64,000 bases of DNA, from the NCBI RefSeq assembly GCF_033547095.1, contig NZ_CP137852.1, forward strand, positions 4,737,001-4,801,000. The letters run 5' to 3'. Source of the DNA: Sediminicoccus rosea (lineage in GTDB: Bacteria > Pseudomonadota > Alphaproteobacteria > Acetobacterales > Acetobacteraceae). This document shows, piece after piece, positions 42,246 to 51,800 of this stretch (positions within the stretch are counted from its first letter, which is position 1; each line of letters opens with the position of its first letter). A model generated the notes under the pieces. That model was not told the origin of the DNA. It searched no databases and worked only from the letters and a program-made list of their open reading frames with translations. A program made the position numbers and the translations under genes.

Positions 42246-42998
42246 CTATCGCTGAAGCGCCAGCCTGAGGTGCCCCTCGATGGCGGTGGAGAGGATGGCG
42301 TAGCCCGTCAGGGTGAGGTGCAGCCAGTCGAAGGCCACCCAGTCATGCAGCACGCCCTGCCCGTCCACCATGAGCTGCCCGGGCTCGCTGTAGATGATCC
42401 GCTGGTTGTCGCCGCAGGCGGCGATCAGCTGGTTCAGCCGGGCGATGGGCGCGCGCATCGGGTCATTCGCGTAGATGCCGCGCGGCAGCACCCCGAGCAG
42501 CAGGATCCGCGCCTGGGGCGCCAGCCGCTGCAGCTTCTCGATCACCGCCGCCACGCCCTGCGCCACATCCTCCGGCCGGTTGCCGTGGCCGATATTGTTG
42601 GTGCCGATCAGCAGGACGATCGCCTGGGGCTGCAGGGCGGCCGGCCAATGCCCGTTGTCCAGGCGCCAGAGCAGGCTTTGCGTCGTATCCCCGCCGATGC
42701 CGAGGTTCAGCCCGCCGCGATGCCCGTAGAACATCCGGAACAGGTTGGGCTGCCAGCCCTCGGTGATGGAATCGCCCACGAAGACGATGCGCGCCTGCGC
42801 GAGGTCCGTGCCGCGCAGCCGCGCGGTCAGCGCGTTCACCGCGGTGCGCCACTCGGCCCAGGGCCCGGCCGCCGGCACCACCGTGGTCGGGCGCGGGCCG
42901 GCCGGCGGCGCCGGGCAGGCGGCAAGCGCGGGCAGGCTCGCCGGGAGCAGGAGCCCGACCGCCAGGGCGATGCGGCGCAGGCTGGCGGCGACCCTCAC
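42246..42998 (-). CDS. SGNH/GDSL hydrolase of the cellulose operon (BcsX-like)
   Basis: A 250-residue exported esterase-fold protein. After a signal peptide (SLRRIALAVGLLLPASLPALA) come the SGNH blocks: GDSITEGW (catalytic serine), NLGIGGDTTQSLL, VLLIGTNNIG (oxyanion Asn) and DWLHLTLTGY (catalytic Asp and His). It starts with GTG one base after the bcsC stop, so it is the last gene of the cellulose operon. BcsX in Komagataeibacter bcs operon II is also an SGNH-like protein, thought to act on acyl groups of cellulose. Deacetylase or acyl-transfer activity is inferred. Confidence 0.78.
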   Translation of the reverse strand: MRVAASLRRIALAVGLLLPASLPALAACPAPPAGPRPTTVVPAAGPWAEWRTAVNALTARLRGTDLAQARIVFVGDSITEGWQPNLFRMFYGHRGGLNLGIGGDTTQSLLWRLDNGHWPAALQPQAIVLLIGTNNIGHGNRPEDVAQGVAAVIEKLQRLAPQARILLLGVLPRGIYANDPMRAPIARLNQLIAACGDNQRIIYSEPGQLMVDGQGVLHDWVAFDWLHLTLTGYAILSTAIEGHLRLALQR

Positions 42999-42999
42999 G

Positions 43000-45900
43000 T
43001 CACCAGGTCGGGCGTGCGGCGCCGGAAGGCAGGCCCACCCATTCCGGCCGCCCCGCGCCGAAGCTCGACTGCATGGGGTCGTTCACATTGGGCGTGGGGG
43101 CGGCGGCGCCGGCATGCAGCGGCAGCAGGTCCTCGCGCGGGCGGTCCAGGCGCCAGCGCAGGTAGAAGAGGCCCACCGTGTCCTGGTAGTCGCCCACCTT
43201 CTCGAAGCGGCCGGCCAGGCCCAGGCGCACATTCGGCGTCACCGCATATTCGACATTGCCGAAGATGGAGCCGGCGATGCCGCTGCTGCGCGTGGCGGTG
43301 CTGGTGACCGGCGTGGTGTTGTCGAAGAAGGAGGCGTTGACCGCCTGCGCCTGCAAGGCGGAGTTGGTCGGGAAGGTCGGCGTCGCCGCCGTGCGGAAGT
43401 TCTGGTAGCCGACCGAGCCGATGGTCCGCAGCGACCAATCGCCCCAGCGGGCGACGTACTCGGCCTGGAGCGAGGCGATGATCTGCTGCTGCGGGCTGAA
43501 ATAGCCGCCCTGGCCGAAGGTGAAGCCGCCCAGGTTCTTGTCGAACCCGAAATACCGCAGGTCCAGGCCCATGGTGAGCTGCTGGTTCTGCTCGCGCAGC
43601 AAGGCGTAGTAGGCGCCGATGCCGGCATCCACGCGGGCGTTGTTCTGGACGTTGTCGCCCCGGTAGATGCTGTAGCCGGCGCCCGCATAGGTGCCGAAGC
43701 GCTGGGAGGGCGCCCATTCGAACTGCAGGCGCGCGCCGGTGCGGATCACGCCGCCCCAGGGGGCGCCCACCACCGAATTGGGCATGCCGGCATAGGAGAG
43801 CATGCTGTCCGTCACCGCCCGGCGGTCGAAGGAGAGGCGCATGCGCAGCTGTTCGTTGATGCGCGGCACCACCTCCGCGCCGCCCACGATGTTGGTGCGG
43901 GCGAAGCCCAGCGGCGTGGAACCGATATCGGCCCGGAAGTTGCGGCCGAGATAGGCGGCACGCAGCGCCGCACCCTCCTGCGTCTCGGGCCCCGCGCGAT
44001 AGGAGCCGGCCGGGAGCACCGTGTTTTCGCCGAAGAGGCGCGCATTGCCGGAGGCGGTGTTGAGGTTCCCGGCGTTCAGCGCCACCGCATCCACGCCCAT
44101 CACGATGCGGCCGGGCATGTTGCCCGGCATCGGCGTGCTGACCTCGACCGGCACCGTCAGGGTGGTGAGGCGGGAGGTGCCGGCCGTGCCTTCGCGGTAG
44201 CCGAGCATGGCGCCGGCCTGCAGCCAGGTCGCCGCCTCGTCGCGGGCGCGGATCAGCTCCTGCGCGATCTGCGCGGTCAGCGGGTCATGCAGCTGGGTCG
44301 GGCCGGGGCCGCCGCGCTGCGGGTTCAGCGCCATCTGCGTCAGCCGCGCCTCGGCCAGCTGGCCGCTGCTCCGCAGGTGCTCGAGCCGCCGGGTGCCGGC
44401 GCTTTCCATCAGGCGGAGGCTGCGGCCCAGCTCGCCCCGCGCGCGGGCGACGCGGGCCTCGGCCATCGTCACCTGGAGGTCGCCCGGATGGAGGAAGGCG
44501 GTCTCGGTGATCAGCGCATCGGCCTCGCGCAGCCGCCCCTCGGCGATGGCGAGGTCCACCTTGGCGAGGCGCGCGGTGAGGTTGCGCGGGTCGCGCTCGA
44601 GCACGGCGTCCACCAGAATGCGCGCCTCGGCCGTGCGGTTCTGCGCCACGTAGAGGCGGACCAGGGCCATGTTCAGCGGCACGCTGCCGGGTGCTGCGGC
44701 CAGCGCCGGCGCCAGCGCCTGATAGGCCCGGCCGGGCTCGTTCCGCAGGCCCAGCGCATCGGCCTGCTGCACCGCGCCCGCTTCCATGACGGCGGCCAGC
44801 TCGCGCCGGGTTTCCGCCGGGAGGTTGCGGTCGGCCAGCAGGGGGGCGGCCAGCGCGCTGGCATCCTCCAGCCGGTTCGCCTCGATCAGGGCGGAGGCGA
44901 GGGCGATGCGGTCGGCCGCGCTCGTGTTCGGGTTGGCGGCGAGCGCCGCGCGGGCGGCGAGGCCGGCGCGGATCGGGTCGTTCAGCCGGGCGAAGGCGCG
45001 CACCGTGGCGGGGCCGACCGTGAAGGCCGGGTCGCGCCGGCCTGCACCGGCCAGCAGCTGCTCGATCGCACCCGCGCGGCCTTCGCGCACCTGCAATTCA
45101 AGCTGGCGGATCTCGAACTCGCGCCGGCTCGCCGTCAGCAGGCGGTTCATGTCGGCGTTGCGGACCCGCACCGGGATGCGCTCCAGCAGGGCGACGACGG
45201 TGCCGAAGCGCTCCTCGTCCAGCGCGGCCAGGGCGGCGGCGGTCGAGGCATCGGCGGTCGTGTCGCGCTCGAGGCGCGCGGTGAGTTCGGCGGCTTCCGC
45301 AGTCTGGCCGAGGGCGCGAAGCTTGCGGATCGCGTCGAGCATGATCCAGGGATTGTTCGGCGCCATGGCCAGCGCCTGGCGCAGCAGCGCCAGGGACTGC
45401 TCGGGATTGTCGGTCAGCGCCGCGCGGTCGCGCAGGCTGAAGGCGCGGGCGACCATCACATCCTGGTTCGGCGGCAGGCCCATCTCGCGCTGGAAGGCCT
45501 CGGCCTCGGCGATGCGGTCCTGGCCGACCAAGGCGAGGTAGAGGCCGTTCATCGCGTCGCGTTGGCGCGGCCGCAGGGTGAGCGCGTTGCGGAAGCGCAT
45601 CTCGGCCGCCACGAAGTCCCGCCGCAGGATCGCGACCTGGCCGAGGACGAGCTCGCTGTCGAGGCGCTGCTGGCCGCGCGCGTTCAGGCCGCGCCGGGCA
45701 AGCGAATCCGCGCGGTCGAGGTCGCCGCGCTCCAGCGCGCGCCAGGCGAGGCCGCCCGGGCCCAGGCCGCCGCCGCCACCACCGCCGCCGGCGGTGTTCC
45801 AGGGTGTCAGGCTGCCCACCGCGCGGGTGAATTCCTCCGCCCGGTCGGGCGAGAGGGCGATGGCGCGGTCCAGCAGGTTCCGCGCCTCGGTCATCCGGTT

Positions 45901-47067
45901 CTGGATCTTCCGCAGCACGGCGAGGCCGAGGATGGCCTCCGTATCGTTCGGATCGATGGCGAGCGCCGCGTTGAACTGCTGCTCGGCCTCGGCATTGCGG
46001 CCGGCATCCACCGCGCCCCAGCCGAAGATGCGCGCCGAGGCGCCCGGGGCGATCACCACCTCGGAGGCGCGGAGCTTCTGCTCCAGCTCCCGGTCGCCGG
46101 GGTTCTGCGCGAGATAGGTGCGGATGCGCGCGGCCGATTCGGGCTCGTCGCCCAGCCAGAGCAGCGATTGCCGCCACGCCACGCGCGCCGCCTCGCGCAC
46201 GCCGCGCTGGTTGTAGAGCTGCGCCAGCCGGTCCACGCCGTCGGAGCGGGTTTCCTCGCGATAGGTCAGCAACTGGGCGTAGGTCAGCGCGAGCTGAAGG
46301 TCGTTCGGCGCGGCCGCGGCCATCTGGCCGAGTTCCTGCACCGCCTGCCGATAGCCCGACTCGGAGGAACCGCCGAGCACCTGGAAATACTCGGAGGCCA
46401 GGGCCGGCGGGATGCGGCCGTTGCGGAACATCTGCCGGTAGCGCGCCACGGCTTCCTCCGCGCGGCCGCCGCGCGCCAGCTGACGGGCCGCGGCCAGCGC
46501 CTCGGCATCCTCACCGGTGACGCGCAGCAATTCCTCGCCGCGCATCAGGCGCGGGTCATTGGGCGCGAGGCGGCGCAGCCGCGTCAGGTAGCGCCGGGCC
46601 GCCTCGGGCTGGTTGCTCAGCGAGGCCAGCTCGATGGCGCCGGCCAACGCCTCGATGTTGTTCGGCTCGACGGCGAGCAGGCGGTCGAGCGTCTGGAGCG
46701 CGCGCTCGGTCTGGCCCTGCTGCTGCCAGAAGGCGGCCTGCTCCAGCAGGTTGGTGGAGGCGGCGCCACCGGAGATGCGCGCCTCGCTGCCCGCCGGTGC
46801 CGCGGCCGGCGTGGCGGCGGCCGGCGGCGACAGCGCGGGCGGGGAGAGCGCGGGCGGCGAAAGCGGGGGCGGGGCCGAGAGCGCCGGCGCCTGCGACAGC
46901 GGCGGGGGCGACAGGACAGGCGGGGCCGAGAGGACCGGCGGCGGGGGTGAGAGGACGGGCGGCTGCTGCGCGGCCGCGGGCAGCCCGGCCAGCATGAGGC
47001 CGGCAGCCATCCCGGCCGCCTCGCGCCGCAGGGCGCGGCGCGTCTTCCGATCCGTGCGGTTCAGCAT
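43000..47067 (-). CDS. bcsC: Cellulose synthase outer-membrane subunit BcsC
   Basis: A 1355-residue periplasmic/outer-membrane protein that guides the glucan chain out. A signal peptide (about 1-34, ending LAGLPAAAQ) is followed by a proline-rich segment of repeated LSPPP/LSAPP units (about 34-90). Many TPR repeats then make an alpha-helical scaffold (about 95-980). The C-terminal region (about 1000-1355) is the BCSC_C beta-barrel, with aromatic-rich strands such as GAYYALLREQNQQLTMGL and FGFDKNLGGFTFGQGGYFSP. Length fits acetic-acid-bacterial BcsC (about 1300). It lies between the AlgF-like gene and the SGNH gene with 13- and 1-base gaps. Confidence 0.92.
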   Translation of the reverse strand: MLNRTDRKTRRALRREAAGMAAGLMLAGLPAAAQQPPVLSPPPPVLSAPPVLSPPPLSQAPALSAPPPLSPPALSPPALSPPAAATPAAAPAGSEARISGGAASTNLLEQAAFWQQQGQTERALQTLDRLLAVEPNNIEALAGAIELASLSNQPEAARRYLTRLRRLAPNDPRLMRGEELLRVTGEDAEALAAARQLARGGRAEEAVARYRQMFRNGRIPPALASEYFQVLGGSSESGYRQAVQELGQMAAAAPNDLQLALTYAQLLTYREETRSDGVDRLAQLYNQRGVREAARVAWRQSLLWLGDEPESAARIRTYLAQNPGDRELEQKLRASEVVIAPGASARIFGWGAVDAGRNAEAEQQFNAALAIDPNDTEAILGLAVLRKIQNRMTEARNLLDRAIALSPDRAEEFTRAVGSLTPWNTAGGGGGGGGLGPGGLAWRALERGDLDRADSLARRGLNARGQQRLDSELVLGQVAILRRDFVAAEMRFRNALTLRPRQRDAMNGLYLALVGQDRIAEAEAFQREMGLPPNQDVMVARAFSLRDRAALTDNPEQSLALLRQALAMAPNNPWIMLDAIRKLRALGQTAEAAELTARLERDTTADASTAAALAALDEERFGTVVALLERIPVRVRNADMNRLLTASRREFEIRQLELQVREGRAGAIEQLLAGAGRRDPAFTVGPATVRAFARLNDPIRAGLAARAALAANPNTSAADRIALASALIEANRLEDASALAAPLLADRNLPAETRRELAAVMEAGAVQQADALGLRNEPGRAYQALAPALAAAPGSVPLNMALVRLYVAQNRTAEARILVDAVLERDPRNLTARLAKVDLAIAEGRLREADALITETAFLHPGDLQVTMAEARVARARGELGRSLRLMESAGTRRLEHLRSSGQLAEARLTQMALNPQRGGPGPTQLHDPLTAQIAQELIRARDEAATWLQAGAMLGYREGTAGTSRLTTLTVPVEVSTPMPGNMPGRIVMGVDAVALNAGNLNTASGNARLFGENTVLPAGSYRAGPETQEGAALRAAYLGRNFRADIGSTPLGFARTNIVGGAEVVPRINEQLRMRLSFDRRAVTDSMLSYAGMPNSVVGAPWGGVIRTGARLQFEWAPSQRFGTYAGAGYSIYRGDNVQNNARVDAGIGAYYALLREQNQQLTMGLDLRYFGFDKNLGGFTFGQGGYFSPQQQIIASLQAEYVARWGDWSLRTIGSVGYQNFRTAATPTFPTNSALQAQAVNASFFDNTTPVTSTATRSSGIAGSIFGNVEYAVTPNVRLGLAGRFEKVGDYQDTVGLFYLRWRLDRPREDLLPLHAGAAAPTPNVNDPMQSSFGAGRPEWVGLPSGAARPTW

Positions 47068-47080
47068 CCCCGGCGTCCCG

Positions 47081-47767
47081 TCACGGCCGCCAGACCGCCG
47101 TGGTGTCGCGCGTCATGAAGGCCTGCGGCTGCGCGCCGCTGATCATCCAGATGCTGTACATGCCGCCGGCCTCCAGGCCGTCCAGCGCGAAGGGAGCGCT
47201 GGCGCGGTCCCCGCAGGTGGCGCGGATCTGCGCCGCCACCGGGTTCACGCTGCGGGCGCGGGTGGCGAGGCTCGGCACCGCCTCGAAGACGGCGGGGCCG
47301 GAGGGCTGGATCGCGAGGCCGCCCGCCGGGCAGTCCGGCATGGCGTTGTAGAAGGCGAGGCGGGCGCGGGCGCGGTTGAAATCGGCGGCATCCACCACCG
47401 GCGTCGCGGCCAGACCACCATTGGGCGCGGCGTGCAGCAGCACGGTGACGAAGCTGCCCGGCTCGACGCGCAGCGTGGCCTGGCCACGGCGCTGCCCCTC
47501 CTGGAACTCCAGGCGGAGCTGCCGGTTGGCCACGTTCTCGACCGTCGTGAAGGCCATGACGCGCTGCGCGGGCGCGGTGCCCAGGCGCTGCTGCGGCAGG
47601 AAGTCGGGCCGCGCCATCACCTCGCCGGGAAGCACGTTGACGAGGCGCACATAGGCAGAGCCGCGCGGCGGAACCGGATCATAGACCTGCCCCTGCGCCA
47701 GGGCCGCGCCCATGCCGCCGAGACTGGTCGCGAACGCGGCCGCGAGGGCGAGAAGCGCGCGCCTCAT
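47081..47767 (-). CDS. AlgF-like polysaccharide O-acetylation protein
   Basis: A 228-residue exported protein with a signal peptide (LLALAAAFATSLGGMGAALA). It resembles AlgF, a periplasmic adaptor of alginate O-acetylation, and WssG of the acetylated-cellulose operon of Pseudomonas. Supporting features are the opening YDPVPPRGSAYVRLVN and a beta-rich fold with FVTVLLHA. It overlaps the AlgJ-like gene by 4 bases (ATGA) and precedes bcsC, placing acetylation inside the cellulose operon. The AlgF call is moderate because the family is weakly conserved and no catalytic residue is known for it. Confidence 0.68.
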   Translation of the reverse strand: MRRALLALAAAFATSLGGMGAALAQGQVYDPVPPRGSAYVRLVNVLPGEVMARPDFLPQQRLGTAPAQRVMAFTTVENVANRQLRLEFQEGQRRGQATLRVEPGSFVTVLLHAAPNGGLAATPVVDAADFNRARARLAFYNAMPDCPAGGLAIQPSGPAVFEAVPSLATRARSVNPVAAQIRATCGDRASAPFALDGLEAGGMYSIWMISGAQPQAFMTRDTTAVWRP

Positions 47768-48813
47768 GCCACGGCCCGCCGGACCTGGTTGAGGAACTCG
47801 GCCGGCGCGATGGCCGCCTGGCCCCAGGAGGAATTGTTCGTGGTGTTCACCATGTCCTGCTCCAGGTGGTTCCAGACAAGGGCGCGCGGGCGCTGCTGCC
47901 GGAAGGCATCGCTGCGCAGGTAGTCGAGCAGCGTGGCATAGGTGCCGACATTGTTCGGCTTCCAGGAGAGACCGACCGGACGCACCAGCTGGTTGGAGAG
48001 CACGGGCTGGAAACCGAAGCGCGGCTGCACATTGCTGGTGCCGACCACCATCGTGTCGTAGCTGTCATCCTCGATCAGCGCGGCGGCGCCCTCGGGGGGC
48101 AGGATCTGGCGGATCAGCGAGGTCTCGGGGCCATAGGCCGAGCGCTGGGCGGGCGGCACATGCTGCGTGAGGTCGCCGGCGGCGAGCTGCATGGGCCGCA
48201 GGTCGCCCAGGCGGGTGCCGGGGCGTGGGCTGGCCGGCAGCTGCATGCGCTCGCGCATCTGGCGCGCGATCTCGACGGCGGCGAGCTCGGCGCCCATCGG
48301 CGTCCAATGCGTGTCGGTCTTGAAGAAGAGGGGATGCGACGGATCGCGCTGCATCTGCGCGCGGAACAGGGCATCGAGGTCCGGCACCAGGGCGCCGGCG
48401 CGGGTCAGTTCCGTCACACTCAGGCTGTAGCGCTGCGCCGCCTCGGGCGAGACCTGGGAGCCGGCGGGCAGGAATTGCCGCATGAGGCGCTTGCGCGAAG
48501 GGATCAGGCAGATCGCCACCTGGATCCGCGCGGCGCGCAGGATGCCGATGGTCTCGCCCACCGTCTGCAGCGCATTGCGCAGCGCCGTCATGTCCACCCG
48601 CGCCAGGCGGTCCCACACCGGGAAGAGCCAGCCATTGGTGCCGATCTCGACGAGGCTGGCCTGCTGCGCCTGGGCCTCGCGCAGCGCCCAGGGGGCGGCC
48701 AAGGGGGCAGCCAAAGCGCCGGCCAGCCCGGCGCGGCGCGTCATCGTCCAGGTGTTCGCATCAGGCATCGCTGTCGCCTCCATGGCTGTCGGCCTTGTGC
48801 TTTTCGACATCAT
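47764..48813 (-). CDS. AlgJ/AlgX-like SGNH O-acetyltransferase
   Basis: A 349-residue protein with a twin-arginine-like signal (MTRRAGLAGALAAPLAAPWA) and the AlgX/AlgJ SGNH fold. The opening IGTNGWLFPVWD is family-typical, the Asp-His pair is in FKTDTHWTPMGAELAA, and the serine is in VVGTSNVQPRFGF. In alginate and in the Wss cellulose operon, AlgJ/WssI passes acetyl groups from the membrane protein AlgI to the polymer or AlgX. No AlgI/MBOAT gene is in this window. GGGAGG just before ATG 48813 supports that start over the in-frame ATGs at 48810, 48783 and 48768. Confidence 0.8.
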   Translation of the reverse strand: MMSKSTRPTAMEATAMPDANTWTMTRRAGLAGALAAPLAAPWALREAQAQQASLVEIGTNGWLFPVWDRLARVDMTALRNALQTVGETIGILRAARIQVAICLIPSRKRLMRQFLPAGSQVSPEAAQRYSLSVTELTRAGALVPDLDALFRAQMQRDPSHPLFFKTDTHWTPMGAELAAVEIARQMRERMQLPASPRPGTRLGDLRPMQLAAGDLTQHVPPAQRSAYGPETSLIRQILPPEGAAALIEDDSYDTMVVGTSNVQPRFGFQPVLSNQLVRPVGLSWKPNNVGTYATLLDYLRSDAFRQQRPRALVWNHLEQDMVNTTNNSSWGQAAIAPAEFLNQVRRAVA

Positions 48814-48823
48814 CCGGCCTCCC

Positions 48824-51800
48824 TCAGACCGAGCGTTCGCGCAGGCGCTGCGCCGCGCGGCGCCGCAGGATCCAGTAGATCGGGCCCGGGATCAGCAGGA
48901 GGACCAGCAGGAAGACGCCGAGCAGGACATAGGGGTTGTCCTTCATGAAGTATTCCGGCCAGAGCCAGGGCGGCAGGCTGCCATGCGTGTAGGTGGAGCC
49001 AACGCGGAAGGCCTGGATGCGACCGCCGCTCAGGATCGCCGTGTCGCCCTGGACGCGCGGCACCTGCTCGGGGTCGCGCAGCGCGGTGACCATCGCCTCC
49101 AGCCCGGCGGGGCTGGAGCCGGTCAGCGCCACCACCGAGCGGCCCGAGGTCAGCGGGCTCTCGAAGCCGATCAGCGCGCCCAGTGCCTCACCCGGATTGG
49201 CCAGCAGCGCCGAGACGCGCTCCAGCTCGCCGCGGCGCTCGCCGCCGAAGAGGTTGCGGAAATCGCCGAACACGTCGTTCAGGCGGACCGTGAGACGGTT
49301 GCCCTCGAGCTGCAGCGGCCCGTCGCGCAGCAGCGTCTGCAGGGCGGGCTGCCGGCCCAGCGTGCCGATCACCAGCAGGTCCTTGCCCGCCACGGATTGC
49401 AGCGCATCCGGCCGCACCACCTGCAGGTTCACCGGCGGATAGCTGACCAGCGCCGCGATGCGGCCCAGCATGGTGAGGAAGGATTCCAGCTCCGCCTGCG
49501 AGGGACGGTCGGGCAGCACCACGGCGGTCTGCGAGAGATCCGCGTATTTCGTGAAGGGGAAGCCCGAGGAGGTGAAGAAGGCGAGGTTGGGCAGCGTCGT
49601 GAAGCGATGCGCGCCGCTCAGGTCGATCGTGCTGTCCGGGTCCACCGAGGCGCGGATGTCGCCCGGCACCGCGATGCAGTCGCCGCGGTGCAGCGGGCGC
49701 ATGTCGAAGCGCAGCTGCAGCTCGTTCTGGCCGAAGAGCATGTAGCTCGGCAGGCCGATCTGCACCTCGTCCGTCTCGCTCTGGGTGACCTGGCGCTGGA
49801 TCCAGTTGAAGGGCCAGGAGGCCTCGGCCTGGCGCAGCGGCGCGGAGCGCAGATAGATATCGTTCAGCGCCACATCGAGGCGCGAGACGGCGACATCCAT
49901 GATCGGCCCGGGCGGCGCGCGGAAGCGGATCTGGGCGGAGAGCGCCCGGTCGCGTGCCGTGTAGAGGTCGGGCGCGGTGCGGAAGGGCACGGCGATGGGG
50001 CCGGGCACATAGCCGAAGGCTTGCAGCTCCGACGGGTCCATGATCTCGCCGAAGCGCAGCGGGCGGTCCACCCGCACCCAGCGCGGCGCGTCATAGGGCT
50101 GGCGCGGCGGGATATCCTGCGCCTGGATCGTGACCAGCTCGCCGCTCAAGGCCTCGCGGCCGACGCCGAGCGCGGTCGCCGCGGCCACCGCCTCCTGGCC
50201 GTTGCGGCCGGCGATGACGAGCAGCAGGCCCAGCGGGTCGTTCGGATTGGGCAGGATGGCCAGCGTCGGGCCCTCCAGCCGGGGCATCATCACCCCGGGG
50301 ATGGAGTCGAGGCTGGCCGAGATCACCACCGCATTGCCGCGCTGCGGGATCACATTGCCGACGGGGAAGGTCGAGCCGCGGTAATCCGCCTGCACCGCGA
50401 ACCAGGAGGAGACGATGGCCGCCGCGCGCAGCGCGTCGTTGCTCGCCACGTCGGGCAGGATGAAGGGCAGCACGAGGGGCTCGCGCAGCTGGCGCGGGTC
50501 GAAGAAGGGCTCAGGCAGGCGGGCCAGGTCGCGCGTGATCGGCAGGCGCTCGAGTCGCAGCGAGATGGTGGAGTTGTCGGAGATCGTGCTCCAGAGCAGG
50601 CCGGAGAGCGGATCGTTGCACTCGATGGCGTAGCGGCCGGTGAAGCGGAAGTTCAGCCGGTTCACATCGGCGAAGAAGAAGGGGTTGATCGGGAATTCCA
50701 GCGGGCCGAAGGCCGGGCGGGCGCGGTCGGGCTGGATGGTGCCGATGAACTGCTCATTCAGCGTGAAGGCGATCTGGCTCAGCTCGGGGATCAGGGCGGG
50801 CGAGGTCGCGCCCTGCAGGGTGAGCCGGGCGGAGGTGACCACCTCGTCGCCACGCACGCCGAAGAGCAGGCCCTGCAGATCCGAGACGCCGCGCATCTGC
50901 ATCGGGCCGCGCAGGCCGAGCTGCCGCAGGGTGCGGGTTTCGGTGCGGGTGCCGGGCGCGTCCTGGCCGGGGGTGGCCATCAGCGGGTTCTCGGACAGCG
51001 CGCCCTGCGCCGGGGCGGCGAGGGCCGGTGCGCCGCCGGGCGGTGCGCCCAGGATGGGCGGCAGGAGTGGCGCCGGGGCGAGGCCGGGCGGCGGCGAAAG
51101 CGCGGGCGGGGCCGAGAGCGGCGGCGGGGAGAGGGCCGGCGGCGGGGAAAGCGTGGGCGGCTGCGGCCCGCGCGTCTGCGCCGAGGCCATGCCGGAGGCG
51201 ACCATGAGCGAGAGCGCCACCGCGGCCGGAATCGAGGGACGCACCAACCCGCCGCGCTTCATCGCGGCCGGCGCCTGCACCTCCCCGGCCTTCGCCTGGG
51301 CGAGGTCCGGCATGGTGTCGGGCACCTGGATCGAACGGCCCGCAGGGGTGCGCTTGCGGAAGCTGAACTGCGACCCACCGGCGAAGAGACCACCAATCGA
51401 CACAAGCACTTCCTTCAGCGAACGCAGAGGGCGATCCTCGCGGATGTTGTCCCAGTCCACCCAGGCATCGGCGCGACACAGGGTCGCGATCACAATACTG
51501 CCTTCGTCCTGCATGTCCTGCGGCAGGAAGCGCAAATTGAGACGATCGTCCTGCCAGCGCAAGACCTCCGCCGGCACGGTCACGCGCTGCGAGCCGGCAT
51601 CCAGCTCGACCATCACCAGATTGTCGTCGCCCCGGTTCTCGGGCGCGGGCATGCGCAGGGCCGCCCCGCCGAGCGAGAGATCCTCCGACATGCCCTCGAT
51701 CCGGCGGCCATCGGCCAGCAGCACCGCGGCCTCGACCTCGGCCGAGACGCGGGCGCGGGAGCGCACCTGGCGCCGCTCGCGGCCCACGGCGAGGCCCGCC

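Noticed and set aside
42745-46950. A long open frame on the plus strand opposite bcsC
   Set aside because: It is an antisense shadow caused by GC-rich third positions. Its residues are low-complexity and the minus strand encodes a clear BcsC.
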